Shown: in pieces, positions 27,595 through 35,204 of the stretch
How positions within the stretch are numbered: position 1 is the first letter of the stretch
Layout of the letters: each line of letters starts with the position of its first letter
DNA from: Verrucomicrobiales bacterium
Lineage (GTDB): Bacteria; Verrucomicrobiota; Verrucomicrobiia; Limisphaerales; J093
DNA: 64,000 bases
Assembly: GCA_015075445.1 (NCBI GenBank)
Contig: JABTUJ010000030.1
Span: forward strand, 1-64,000
Reading direction: 5' to 3'
Made by a program: the position numbers and the translations under genes
The notes under the pieces: model-generated
The model's input: the letters and a program-made list of their open reading frames with translations, nothing else
Databases searched by the model: none
Told to the model about the DNA's origin: nothing

Positions 27595-27699
27595 GCCGAA
27601 CGCAGAGGTGACCGATGACGAGAAGCGCGCCAAGGGCGCCCGACTTGGAACCACAACGAGCCCGCGCTCCTCGTCATTCGGTCCAGCGGTTGGTTCGCC
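27595..27699 (-). other. attC site B (105 bp)
   Basis: Ends GCCGAAC (27595) and GTTCGCC (27699). The stem GACCGATGACGAG pairs with CTCGTCATTCGGTC, giving a bulged hairpin unlike the 126-bp class. GTTCGCC equals the reverse complement of the start box of site C. Confidence 0.8.
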
Positions 27700-27700
27700 A

Positions 27701-27991
27701 TCATAATCTGCCTGTCCAGAACTCCGGACGCCGATGACCATGTGCTATCGCCACTACCCAGATCGTGTCCCCTCTGATAACGTACGCCACGTAGTGCGGG
27801 AACCGCCGCAGATTGACACGCCGGTACTTCTTGCGGCGCAGCCGTGGCACGTCTGAATGCCGGACAATCCACTCCACAGTCGCCGCGACCTCGTCACGCA
27901 GGCGCTCGCCCAACCCGGGTTGCCTGGCCTCGTAGTAAGCCACCGATTCAACCAAGTCCAGCTCGGCCTCCTCAAGGGTGATCAGTGTCAT
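27701..27991 (-). CDS. RelE/ParE-family toxin
   Basis: This 96-residue protein has the compact RelE/ParE fold: an N-terminal ELDLVESVAYYEARQPGLG helix pair, a central LRRKKYRRVNLRRFPHYVAY strand region and a terminal VVAIAHGHRRPEFW. It probably inhibits gyrase or cleaves mRNA. Its ATG overlaps the antitoxin stop (ATGA at 27991-27988), and its own stop lies 2 bp from attC site B. With the next gene it forms a two-gene cassette between sites B and C. Confidence 0.85.
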   Translation of the reverse strand: MTLITLEEAELDLVESVAYYEARQPGLGERLRDEVAATVEWIVRHSDVPRLRRKKYRRVNLRRFPHYVAYVIRGDTIWVVAIAHGHRRPEFWTGRL

Positions 27992-28221
27992 TTGCCCAGC
28001 CGACGGTCCACCGCCCGCAGGACCTCCTCAAACGGCCGTCCCCTGGCAAGTCCGGCATCAATCCGGGAGATACGCCGCTCGATCTCGTCCTCCCATGCGG
28101 CGTCCGCTCCCAAATCACCGCAAGCCTCGGCCTTTTCCAGCAACGTCCGGGCCAAACGCAACTGATCACGCTGCGGTAACGTCATCGCTTCCTCGGCGAT
28201 CTCGCTGAAACTACGGTTCAT
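27988..28221 (-). CDS. Addiction-module antitoxin (TIGR02574-like)
   Basis: This 77-residue protein has an N-terminal helical region (MNRSFSEIAEEAMTLPQRDQ) and an EAAWEDEIERRISRIDAG-like middle, typical of the putative addiction module component family that pairs with RelE/ParE toxins. A second in-frame ATG is at 28230. Order antitoxin-toxin and the ATGA overlap support co-translation. An upstream open frame also overlaps its ATG by four bases. Confidence 0.82.
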   Translation of the reverse strand: MNRSFSEIAEEAMTLPQRDQLRLARTLLEKAEACGDLGADAAWEDEIERRISRIDAGLARGRPFEEVLRAVDRRLGK

Positions 28222-28661
28222 GATCGGCATCCTACTGGTGCCCGCGTGAGTTGTCGAGGGGCTTCTGTGGGCGAACGCTGAGGTGAAGCGACCGCCGCCG
28301 GGGACAACGCTCGGTCGCAGAAGGACCCACCGGACTGCGGCCCAGCCTCGAACGGACCAGCGGGGCGGCGGTTCGCCTCGACCGCGTGGTTCGACCCGTG
28401 CTTCCGGTCCCTGGTCCCCCGCGGACCGCCGTGCCCACCCCGGCTGGTCAACCGAACACCGCCCCCGAGCCGTGGCCCCAGGTCTGCGGTGATGTGGCCC
28501 GGTCCCTCGGTGATCTTCGTGCCTCTGTGGTGCAGCATCCCAGGCCGGCACCGCTGAGACGCGAACGACGCGGAGCGGGGCTCGGACCGAGGTGGTCGAC
28601 GACCGCAGGCGTCGGACGTCCGGGTCGGCGCTGGGCGGTGCCTCTGGAGTCTGTCTTCCAT
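28218..28661 (-). CDS. Doubtful cassette ORF reading through attC site C
   Basis: This 147-codon frame starts 17 bp from the core of site D (MEDRLQRHRPAPT) and reads through all of site C to a stop that overlaps the antitoxin ATG. The composition is Arg/Pro-rich with no recognised domain. A diverged copy of the same cassette is at 39022-39411, with an in-frame size difference. The copies differ by 6 bp overall, compatible with coding, but the content could equally be non-coding. Confidence 0.3.
   Translation of the reverse strand: MEDRLQRHRPAPTRTSDACGRRPPRSEPRSASFASQRCRPGMLHHRGTKITEGPGHITADLGPRLGGGVRLTSRGGHGGPRGTRDRKHGSNHAVEANRRPAGPFEAGPQSGGSFCDRALSPAAVASPQRSPTEAPRQLTRAPVGCRS
28270..28395 (-). 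other. attC site C (126-bp class)
   Basis: Ends GGCGAAC (28270) and GTTCGAC (28395), with the CGACCGCCGCC / GGCGGCGGTTCG stem. GTTCGAC equals the reverse complement of the start box of site D. Confidence 0.88.
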
Positions 28662-28677
28662 CTGCCCTTGTCCTGTG

Positions 28678-28770
28678 GTCGAACGACCCGGCTCAGGCAC
28701 GCCGGGCCAATGGTGTCCGATTGTCAACCGAGACACGATCCCGGCGTTGCCTGCAGCCGGCTTGTTGGGC
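28678..28770 (-). other. attC site D (93-bp class)
   Basis: Ends GTCGAAC (28678) and GTTGGGC (28770). The inner sequence (CGACCCGGCTCA ... GATCCCGGCGTTGC ... AGCCGGCTT) is closely matched by site F. GTTGGGC equals the reverse complement of the start box of site E. Between C and D (28396-28677) lies a cassette with only the doubtful ORF noted above. Confidence 0.85.
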
Positions 28771-28777
28771 GTTCGTG

Positions 28778-29149
28778 TCATGGTCTCAACTCCTGCATGA
28801 GCTTCGGTGCCCACTCCTCAACATTGGAGGCCAGCGTCTGGTAATCCATCGTCTCATGATCCACGAAGAGTACAGCGCCAGACGCATCGCGCAGGTCGAG
28901 AAAGTAATAGTCCCCGCAGCCGTTCTCGCCGATGGCCAGAAGTCGGTCCGGCCAGCTCTTGCCTTGGTAGAAAGGCATCCTCCTGAGATCATCGTTCAAC
29001 TGGACGATGCGATCGGCATCAGCAAGGAACTCGAAATCACCGGCAATAGAGGCGAGCTCCTCCGGATACCTCGTCATGAAATCACGATAGGAGGTCGGCA
29101 AGTGCTGACCGATTGCCTGCTCAATCTTGGTAAGGTCTGTGACGGTCAT
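28778..29149 (-). CDS. SMI1/KNR4 family protein
   Basis: This 123-residue protein matches the SMI1/KNR4 (SUKH) fold. It starts TDLTKIEQAIGQHLPTSYRDFM, has GDFEFLADADRIVQLN and ends with a VEEWAPKLMQEL helix. SUKH proteins are commonly immunity proteins against toxins, but a stand-alone cassette protein could have another role. Start at 29149, 10 bp after the core of attC site E. The cassette lies between sites D and E. Confidence 0.88.
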   Translation of the reverse strand: MTVTDLTKIEQAIGQHLPTSYRDFMTRYPEELASIAGDFEFLADADRIVQLNDDLRRMPFYQGKSWPDRLLAIGENGCGDYYFLDLRDASGAVLFVDHETMDYQTLASNVEEWAPKLMQELRP

Positions 29150-29158
29150 GAATCTCTC

Positions 29159-29284
29159 GCCCAACGATGAGGTGAAGCGACCGCCGCCGGCAGACGGGGT
29201 CGAGCGCAGAAGAACGATCCGAACTGGCTACCAACGCCGAGCGGGGCAGCGGGGCGGCGGTTCGCCTCGACCGCGTGGTTCGCC
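29159..29284 (-). other. attC site E (126-bp class)
   Basis: Ends GCCCAAC (29159) and GTTCGCC (29284), with the shared CGACCGCCGCC stem. On the minus strand the GTTGGGC end matches the canonical GTTRRRY box exactly. GTTCGCC equals the reverse complement of the start box of site F. Confidence 0.9.
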
Positions 29285-29517
29285 TCGGTCCGTTGGCGTC
29301 CCCAAGCCCACGCTGCAGGCCATCCGCGAAATTCGTGACATCCGCGGTGCACGGTAGCCGCTGTAACCCCTGACCACGGATGACTCGGATGGCACGGATG
29401 AGGGCTGGTGCCAATGCGGTTCCACCTCGATGGCCTCGCTGTTTGGGTGGTTTGTCTTGCTGTCATCGCCTCATCCCCGATCGGTCTGTTACGGCTATCA
29501 TGTCTTCGATGCCTCAT
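29285..29517. other. Cassette without a recognisable gene
   Basis: About 233 bp between attC sites E and F has no credible reading frame. It includes a short boilerplate-like stretch (GGATGACTCGGATGGCACGG at about 29380) that looks like a dispersed repeat. It could encode an RNA or be a cassette that has lost its gene. Confidence 0.6.
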
Positions 29518-29610
29518 GGCGAACGACCCGGCTCACCAACACCGGGCCAATGATGTCCGATTGTCATCCGAGACGCGATCCCGGCGTTCGGTGCAGCCGG
29601 CTTGTTAGCC
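29518..29610 (-). other. attC site F (93-bp class)
   Basis: Ends GGCGAAC (29518) and GTTAGCC (29610). The inner sequence is nearly that of site D. GTTAGCC equals the reverse complement of the start box of site G, a distinctive match. The stop codon of the next gene lies inside this box. Confidence 0.9.
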
Positions 29611-29964
29611 GTTGACGGGCGCATCGGGTTTGGCGCTCTGCCGGCGATACTGGCTTACGATGCTGACGATGATGCTGACGATGAACACGACAGCGACGAC
29701 AACGTACCACCACCAGACGGTCACCGTGCGAGTCCAAATCTCCTCCGGGAATGCCGGATAGAACCACCCTGCAGCGACGAGCAGAAAGAGAAGCGCCATC
29801 TTCATCCGATCTCGGAGCGGTTGTCTGTGGGGGTAGAAAGCGTCGGATAACCAACCCATGGCTACACCGACCCACATTAGCCATAGAATACCGGGCAAGA
29901 GGGCAGCACTGCCCAGCGTCAGGAGCGCTAGGTTAACGAAGAATGCTGTTCTCGGAGTTTTCAT
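29605..29964 (-). CDS. Small membrane protein (cassette gene)
   Basis: This 119-residue protein has three hydrophobic helices (about residues 7-34, 57-70 and 85-107, the last VVVAVVFIVSIIVSIVS) and a basic tail (YRRQSAKPDAPVNG). No family is recognised. Its stop codon TAA lies inside the GTTAGCC box of attC site F, as is common for integron cassette genes. Start at 29964, 13 bp from site G. Confidence 0.6.
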   Translation of the reverse strand: MKTPRTAFFVNLALLTLGSAALLPGILWLMWVGVAMGWLSDAFYPHRQPLRDRMKMALLFLLVAAGWFYPAFPEEIWTRTVTVWWWYVVVAVVFIVSIIVSIVSQYRRQSAKPDAPVNG

Positions 29965-29976
29965 AAAGCAGATTCT

Positions 29977-30102
29977 GGCTAACGACAGAGGTGAGCGACC
30001 GCCGCCGGCAGGGACGGTAGAGCGCACGAGGCGCTTCCGCATTTGCGCCCGCCGCCAAGCAGAGGGGCGGGGCGGCGGTTCGCCTCGACCGACTTGTTCG
30101 GC
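29977..30102 (-). other. attC site G (126-bp class)
   Basis: Ends GGCTAAC (29977) and GTTCGGC (30102), with the CGACCGCCGCC / GGCGGCGGTTCG stem. GTTCGGC equals the reverse complement of the start box of site H. Confidence 0.88.
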
Positions 30103-30133
30103 AACGTTGGGTCCCAGCAAATCATAGAGCGGC

Positions 30134-30379
30134 TTATAGACGCCATAACAGCCAAAGTCCGCCTAAGGCAAGAACGATCCCAAGGCAGAGAATCGGTATC
30201 GCGCGCCTCAGAACACGGCGATACTCCGGCAGCCACTCACGTGGCGCACGACTCCAAGGCCTCGGAAGTCTATGACCCATACGGCCGCCCGCCCAAAGGC
30301 ACAGCCCACCACACAGAAGTAGCGCATAAGCAAGCCACTTCGCGGACACGCCTGGGAGCAGATCAATGAGAGCGTGCAT
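30134..30379 (-). CDS. Small membrane protein (cassette gene)
   Basis: This 81-residue protein has two hydrophobic helices (WLAYALLLCGGLCLWAGG near residue 15 and IPILCLGIVLALGGLWLLW near residue 61) with an Arg-rich loop between. The protein ends with WRL. It is the only candidate between sites G and H. Function unknown. Confidence 0.55.
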   Translation of the reverse strand: MHALIDLLPGVSAKWLAYALLLCGGLCLWAGGRMGHRLPRPWSRAPREWLPEYRRVLRRAIPILCLGIVLALGGLWLLWRL

Positions 30380-30408
30380 CTTCGTTCTGAGGTTGTTGCT
30401 GTAAAGTC

Positions 30409-30504
30409 GCCGAACGCTGGAACTGACCGACGCGGGCGGCCCAGCGCGTCCGCATAGGGAACTGACGTGGCCCGCCCGCGTTCACTCCCGTGATCTGGTT
30501 CGGC
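30409..30504 (-). other. attC site H (96 bp)
   Basis: Ends GCCGAAC (30409) and GTTCGGC (30504). Its stem GCGGGCGGCCCA / TGGCCCGCCCGC differs from the 126-bp class. GTTCGGC equals the reverse complement of the start box of site I. Confidence 0.82.
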
Positions 30505-30535
30505 GTCCCGAGGTCCATCGTCTATCCCATTGCAC

Positions 30536-30811
30536 CTATTCTGAGTGCCCGCAATGAGGAGACCGGAAACGGAGACTGAACGGCCTCACACGGATTCTCT
30601 GCCCACACTTGCCACATGGTCGTCGGCGATTCTGGGCGATCCAAACGGTCTCCTCGGCCAGGTAGGCGATGGCCAACAAAACTGCGATGCCCATGCCAGC
30701 ATACCATCTGGCAGACTCCTCGGGCTCTCCTCTCATCAAGAACAACCCGACGATTACGAGGGGGAAAACTAGCACATGCCTCAGCTTCCGATAGCGTGTC
30801 CACATAAACAT
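30536..30811 (-). CDS. Membrane protein with C-terminal zinc-ribbon-like motif
   Basis: This 91-residue protein has two hydrophobic helices (VLVFPLVIVGLFLM near residue 13 and GIAVLLAIAYLAEETVW near residue 40). A CGKCG motif and a C-terminal His-Cys pair (SPHCGHSE) follow, a pattern like a small zinc ribbon. It lies between sites H and I. The family is not recognised. A second ATG is at 30805. Confidence 0.55.
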   Translation of the reverse strand: MFMWTRYRKLRHVLVFPLVIVGLFLMRGEPEESARWYAGMGIAVLLAIAYLAEETVWIAQNRRRPCGKCGQRIRVRPFSLRFRSPHCGHSE

Positions 30812-30833
30812 CTTCGTCCACCTAAGCAGTTAC

Positions 30834-30959
30834 GCCGAACGACAAAGCTCAGCGACCAGCGCCGCAGACGGGCTGCCGCAGCGAATCCGACGCTCGACTG
30901 TGGCGGCGTATCCGAAACGGAGAGGCGGGGCGGCGGTTCGGTGAAGCGACTGGTTCGGC
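30834..30959 (-). other. attC site I (126-bp length)
   Basis: Ends GCCGAAC (30834) and GTTCGGC (30959). The length is 126 bp but the arms are more diverged than in the other 126-bp sites. The far box does not match site J (which would predict GTTCCAC), one of two exceptions in the array. Confidence 0.75.
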
Positions 30960-30977
30960 CTCATGATGCTGATCGTC

Positions 30978-31448
30978 TCAGGACATACCAAGAAGGGCGG
31001 AAGCACGCCGTTTCATTTCCTCCACCGACACATCCTCCTGATGCGTGGCGATCGTCCACTTGTGCCCAAACGGATCAGTAAGGGAGCCGGTGCGGTCGCC
31101 GTAAAACTGGTCCTCCACCGGCTTCAACAACTTGGCGCCGGCACCGACAGCACGGCTCACGACGGCATCAACGTCCTCAACGTAGAGCATGATGTGGACG
31201 GCAGAGCCGCCAATCGTCTGCGGACTGCGAGCGTCCCACTCTGGAAACTCGTCAGCCAACATTAGGCGTGAATCGCCAATCTTGATTTCGGCGTGCCCGA
31301 CTCTGCCGTCCGGGGTGACCAGCCGTGTGATCTCCGTCGCGCCAAACACCTCTTTGTAGAACTCGATGGCTCTCGCGGCATTGGTGATGATCAGATAGGG
31401 CGTCGCCGTGTGGAAGCCTTCCGGGACCGGTTTGACTTTGGCAATCAT
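30978..31448 (-). CDS. VOC-family (glyoxalase/PhnB-like) protein
   Basis: This 156-residue protein has a vicinal-oxygen-chelate fold. Motifs are YLIITNAARAIEFYKEVFGA near the start, a middle DSRLMLADEFPEW, VHIMLYVEDVDAVVSRAVGAGA and FGHKWTIATHQEDVS near the end. Members bind metals and act as lyases, dioxygenases or resistance proteins (e.g. PhnB-like). Its ATG overlaps the stop of the preceding frame (ATGA at 31448-31445). It lies between sites I and J. Confidence 0.88.
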   Translation of the reverse strand: MIAKVKPVPEGFHTATPYLIITNAARAIEFYKEVFGATEITRLVTPDGRVGHAEIKIGDSRLMLADEFPEWDARSPQTIGGSAVHIMLYVEDVDAVVSRAVGAGAKLLKPVEDQFYGDRTGSLTDPFGHKWTIATHQEDVSVEEMKRRASALLGMS

Positions 31449-32020
31449 CGTGTGTCTTGAGCTTGCGACCTTGATGGTGTGCACCGCTCGGATACGGTGG
31501 AACGATCAGGCCAGCGACGGGAGCCAGCCGCCCCGGTCGTCCGACTGCTGTCCGCGCCACCCGGCTGGCTCCCGTTCGCTGGACCGGATGGTTCGGTGTC
31601 TCGTGCTCGGCACACCGCCACCGCACAATAGACATCATCAACCCTCGCTCTCATCGCTGGCCCCAATTCGACGCGGACCTGACCTCTTTCCGTCCACACT
31701 TCGTAGACAGTCGTGAACGTGTCCTTGTACTTGCCGATGAGTATCCACACTCGGTCTCCCACCGCAAACGGCCAGCCCTGCACTCGCGCGGCAACATGCC
31801 CGAGCAGCATGCCCCACAGGAAGATGATCCCGAGGACCCAACCGATGGCTGCCACCGGAATCGCGGCCAGCACGATCCAAATCAGAACGCCGGGCTGAGG
31901 AACCAATGCGCCTTCTGAACCCACGCCCGCAAGCAGCAGTGCCAACGCGCCAATGACCCCGATGCCTGCCGAGACTCCGGCAGTGTGGGCCAGAACGTAG
32001 CGATGGAACGGCGGCTTCAC
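31445..32020 (-). CDS. Membrane protein reading through attC site J
   Basis: From a GTG at 32020 this frame encodes about 191 residues. Two hydrophobic helices (HTAGVSAGIGVIGALALLLAG and IVLAAIPVAAIGWVLGIIFL) precede a compact domain (YKDTFTTVYEVWTERGQVRV). It then runs through attC site J and ends in a four-base overlap with the VOC gene. The C-terminal 45 residues therefore come from attC sequence. The start is uncertain; the family is not recognised. Confidence 0.5.
   Translation of the reverse strand: MKPPFHRYVLAHTAGVSAGIGVIGALALLLAGVGSEGALVPQPGVLIWIVLAAIPVAAIGWVLGIIFLWGMLLGHVAARVQGWPFAVGDRVWILIGKYKDTFTTVYEVWTERGQVRVELGPAMRARVDDVYCAVAVCRARDTEPSGPANGSQPGGADSSRTTGAAGSRRWPDRSTVSERCTPSRSQAQDTR
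31497..31597 (-). other. attC site J (101-bp class)
   Basis: Ends GTGGAAC (31497, slightly degenerate) and GTTCGGT (31597), with the strong stem CAGCGACGGGAGCCAGCC / GGCTGGCTCCCGTTCGCTG. It is the same class as site R. GTTCGGT equals the reverse complement of the start box of site K. Confidence 0.88.
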
Positions 32021-32026
32021 TGTTTC

Positions 32027-32138
32027 ACCGAACGCAGAAGTCACCGACCGCCGCGGCGAACTGCCGACGGCATGGCGAGGGGACCCGTCGCCCGAGGAGG
32101 AATGGCTCGCGGCGGTTCGGTGGACTGGATGGTTCGAC
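32027..32138 (-). other. attC site K (112-bp class)
   Basis: Ends ACCGAAC (32027) and GTTCGAC (32138), with the stem CACCGACCGCCGCG / CGCGGCGGTTCGGTG. Site N is the same class. GTTCGAC equals the reverse complement of the start box of site L. Confidence 0.87.
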
Positions 32139-32140
32139 AC

Positions 32141-32458
32141 TTAGAATGACATCTCGCCATACTGTCCCTCGCCCATCTGTTCCAGCTTTGTCCGAACGTC
32201 TTCGGCGCTCGGGCGGATACGCGGCCAGGAGGTCGTCATCAGGACCAGCACCCGGATGCGTCTGCCCTCCAGCTTCTGTTGGTGGCGCAATTGCTGGTCC
32301 GTCGTGACCAGCGCCTCGTATCCGGCCGCCTCCGCCCGGTCCAGCAATTCACCGTTCTGCAACTTCGACCAGCCCAGCTCCGCAGCGCTGTCCACGTGAT
32401 GGGGACGCAGGTGCCGCCGCAGCGGGAGCGGTGTGCCCTGGTCGAAGAGAATCTTCAT
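32141..32458 (-). CDS. DUF5615 PIN-like toxin
   Basis: This 105-residue protein has an N-terminal MKILFDQGTPLPLRRHL with the catalytic-type Asp. The DUF5615 hallmarks HHVDSAAELGWSKLQNGELL and YEALVTTDQQLRHQQ are present, and it ends in a short helix. It is expected to be a PIN-like ribonuclease toxin partner of the DUF433 protein. Its ATG overlaps the DUF433 stop (ATGA at 32458-32455), and its own stop lies 2 bp from attC site K. Confidence 0.85.
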   Translation of the reverse strand: MKILFDQGTPLPLRRHLRPHHVDSAAELGWSKLQNGELLDRAEAAGYEALVTTDQQLRHQQKLEGRRIRVLVLMTTSWPRIRPSAEDVRTKLEQMGEGQYGEMSF

Positions 32459-32682
32459 GCCAGCGCCTCGGCGGCCAGGCTGGCGGAGGCGTGCTGGAGC
32501 ACCGCTTGCGCCTGGGCCCGCGTCACCCCGGGAAACCACTCGAGAAAATCGTCCACCGTGGCCCCGTCCTCCAGGTTCTCGAACAAGGCCCGCACGGGCA
32601 CCCGGGTGCCGTAGAATACCCACGCTCCGCTCACCCTTTCGGGTGCACGCTCGACCGCCGGGCATGAACTCCAGTTGATCAT
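32455..32682 (-). CDS. DUF433 antitoxin
   Basis: This 75-residue protein has the DUF433 winged-helix core: RVSGAWVFYGTRVPVRALF, then LEDGATVDDFLEWFPGVT and a final VLQHASASLAAE helix. DUF433 proteins are antitoxins that pair with DUF5615 PIN-like nucleases. It starts 125 bp after site L. The gap holds no other feature. Confidence 0.85.
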   Translation of the reverse strand: MINWSSCPAVERAPERVSGAWVFYGTRVPVRALFENLEDGATVDDFLEWFPGVTRAQAQAVLQHASASLAAEALA

Positions 32683-32807
32683 GGTGTGCCGACGCTACCG
32701 CAGGCGGGTGCTCAGTTCAATGCCGGTCCTTCCCCGCACCAACCAGTCCCTGGGGCACGGGGAGGCGCTGGCGATCCGAGTGGCGCAGGGTTCGCCCTCA
32801 TTCCATC

Positions 32808-32903
32808 GTCGAACGACAAAAGTGAGCGATGGCGGCGGCACAAGGCGCACGGTCTCGCGGACCGCGTCGGCCCGCGGCCATTCGCTCGACTGCCTTGTTC
32901 GAC
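32808..32903 (-). other. attC site L (96 bp)
   Basis: Ends GTCGAAC (32808) and GTTCGAC (32903), with the stem AGTGAGCGATGGCGGCGG / CGGCCATTCGCTC. It is the same class as site M. GTTCGAC equals the reverse complement of the start box of site M. Confidence 0.87.
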
Positions 32904-32955
32904 GAGATTGTCACCTTGAACATACTCGCTCGAAATGCGTTTCCACCGACGAGCG

Positions 32956-33501
32956 TCACCAGAGGGGTAGCCCGTTCTGCACTTCTTCTGTCAACTGCGT
33001 CTCCGCGGCTATCTTGTTCGGATCGTTCTCCCGCAAGTCACTCTCGCATTGTTCGCGGACGCGTTCGATTACCGCATTGATCTCGGCCTGGTTGGCGCTG
33101 TCCAAGTTCTGGTCAATCGCCTTCACCAGGGGTGCGTTCTCGCGACTCCACTTCCACAGGGCGGCGATAAGCTTGGGGTCGTTGCGACAACCGGCTTCAC
33201 GCTCCCGCAGGAAGTTCAATACGGCTCGTCTGCCTTCGTGGGCCACTTTGCTAACGTCGCGAAGCTCCCGGTCCGAGGTCCTGCTGAGTGCAGCGGCCGA
33301 CTCCAATACGGCATCTACGATGCCGGTCAACTTTACCTGCTCCTTCTCGCTGAGCGGCCGTCCATAACCGGCTGCAAAAAGGTCCTCCTGCACGGATGTC
33401 AAGACGGGCCGGAGCGCTTCGGTGAAAATGCCCACCGAGACCTTATCCAAGAATAGCGTCTTCGCCGGCGCGAGTGTCTCGAATCGCTCCAACGCAGCAG
33501 C
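32956..33501 (-). pseudogene. 3' part of a cassette gene split by IS66
   Basis: It reads ALERFETLAPAKTLFLDKV and continues to the stop at 32956 (EEVQNGLPLW). Helical sequence predominates (ENAPLVKAIDQNLDSANQAE). It ends at the 8-bp duplication GCAGCAGC (33494-33501), next to the IS66 left end. Joined to 36985-37401 with one copy of the duplication, it restores an uninterrupted protein of about 320 residues. The family is not recognised. Confidence 0.88.
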
Positions 33502-33623
33502 GTGTTGCTTCGGCAAGCGTGCCGGTGCCCAAAATTTCCAGGCGCGGGGTCTGAAAGGCCGCACGCAGCGGGCGCGCGGGCCATGGCAGGTCGATGGCTC
33601 TGGACGCGGGGGTGGCGGGCGAC

Positions 33624-35204
33624 TCAACTGGAGTCGAGGGCCTGGAGGCTCTGCTGGTAGTTCCAAGGCAGCCAGGCCGCAGGGTGGTTGAGCACGGCTT
33701 TGGCGTGGTCGTGGAGGGCCTGGAAGTAGACGAAGGGGTTGGCGCCGGCCAGGCGGCAGGTGTGGATCAAGCTCATGAACAGGTCGCCCACGCGGGCCCC
33801 GTTCTGCGTTTTGTAGCCCAGCGAGTTCTTCCGATGGAGGATGGCCGCCTTCAGCGCTCGCTCACAGATGTTATTGGACAGCGGGGCTCCCGGCTCCCGC
33901 AGGAACAGGGTGAGCGGTTCCCAGCGCTTGAGCATGTAATGGATGGCTTCACCGAGGCCGGAGTTGGGTTCGACCACTTTCTGCTCCAGTTGTTCCCGCA
34001 TCCATTGTTTGAGGCCCTCCAGGATCGGCGCGCTCTTTTCCTGGTGCAGGCGTAAACGATCGGTCGCCGAGAGTTGCTGCTCTTTGGCCTGGGCGTCATG
34101 CTGGAAGACCAGCGCGAGGTCTTCCAGGACCTTTTGGCACTGCTCGGGAAAGTTCTCCTTCACGTCGACGAAGGTCCTCCGTCCGTGCGGTAGGCAGTTG
34201 GCCAGCAGGGCTTCGAAGTCTTTAGGCAGGTTGCGCGAGAGCCCGTCACACATGTGAATGGGCTTGGCCAGCCCGGGGGCCCGGTGTTGGAGCAGTTCGG
34301 TGAGGTTTTCCCCGGCGTGGTTGCCGCCGGTGAAATAGAGGGCGATGCAGCGATCCTCGACTTGGCAGAGGATACTGGTGGTGAAGATGCCCGTGCGCTC
34401 GCATCCCGCCTGGGCGCGCTCCCGCTTGAGGCTCTGGATGCGCATCTTGGTGTCATCATTGTGGATGAGCTGCGCCTGGGCGGCCAGCCGGGTGAGTTCC
34501 TGGTGAGCCGGCTGCAGGTCGCGGGCGGATTGTTCCATCAACTCCCATTGCGTGGCGGCCGGCAAGGGGATCCCCAAGTCCTTTTGCAGCTTCTCCAGTC
34601 GGTAATGCGGCATACCCCCACCAAAGCGCAGGATCCCGATCATCAACCCCACGTTGGGATCGTACTTGGTGGTTCCCGCCTCCGGCGGCGCCGGGGCCGT
34701 AAAGGTTTTGCCGCACAGGCAACAGCGCAACACCTGCAGGGCGAAGACCGTGGCCTGGACTATCGGCTGCGCCACAATGCGCACAATCCGGCTGGGGGCC
34801 CGTTCCCGCAGCCGGGCCTTGTCGTTACGGCACTCCGGACAACGATCTCCCGGTTGCAGGCTGGGATGGGCCACCTGGACGCGCCCTGCGCCCGCATACT
34901 GGCTGGCCCCGTTGCGACCGTGCCCGCGCACCGGCCGCTTGGGGGGAACCGCTGGGCTCGTGCCACCCTGGCCGGGAAACACGTTCCGGGTCTTTTCAGT
35001 CTTGGCCCCAAAGATCAACCGCTGCAACCGCCCCACCGTCGCGTTCTTCTTCTCGATGACTCCCATCAGCCACTGCAGCGTGCCCAACAAGGCCGCCACC
35101 GTCTCATACAAGGCTGCCGGCAGGTGCTGCTGGAGCTGGACCAGCAGCTCCTGCAATTGCCCCCGATCGAGCGAAGTGATTTCCGGCGCCCGGGTCTTAC
35201 TCAT
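33624..35204 (-). CDS. tnpC: IS66 transposase TnpC
   Basis: This 526-residue DDE transposase has an N-terminal leader helix region and an IS66 zinc-finger-like motif (CPECRNDKARLRER ... LRCCLCGKTF). The catalytic core includes LIHNDDTKMRIQSL near residue 260, and the conserved end is PLSNNICERALKAAILHRKNSLGYKT. Its ATG overlaps the DUF4338 stop. It is full-length and likely functional. Confidence 0.95.
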   Translation of the reverse strand: MSKTRAPEITSLDRGQLQELLVQLQQHLPAALYETVAALLGTLQWLMGVIEKKNATVGRLQRLIFGAKTEKTRNVFPGQGGTSPAVPPKRPVRGHGRNGASQYAGAGRVQVAHPSLQPGDRCPECRNDKARLRERAPSRIVRIVAQPIVQATVFALQVLRCCLCGKTFTAPAPPEAGTTKYDPNVGLMIGILRFGGGMPHYRLEKLQKDLGIPLPAATQWELMEQSARDLQPAHQELTRLAAQAQLIHNDDTKMRIQSLKRERAQAGCERTGIFTTSILCQVEDRCIALYFTGGNHAGENLTELLQHRAPGLAKPIHMCDGLSRNLPKDFEALLANCLPHGRRTFVDVKENFPEQCQKVLEDLALVFQHDAQAKEQQLSATDRLRLHQEKSAPILEGLKQWMREQLEQKVVEPNSGLGEAIHYMLKRWEPLTLFLREPGAPLSNNICERALKAAILHRKNSLGYKTQNGARVGDLFMSLIHTCRLAGANPFVYFQALHDHAKAVLNHPAAWLPWNYQQSLQALDSS

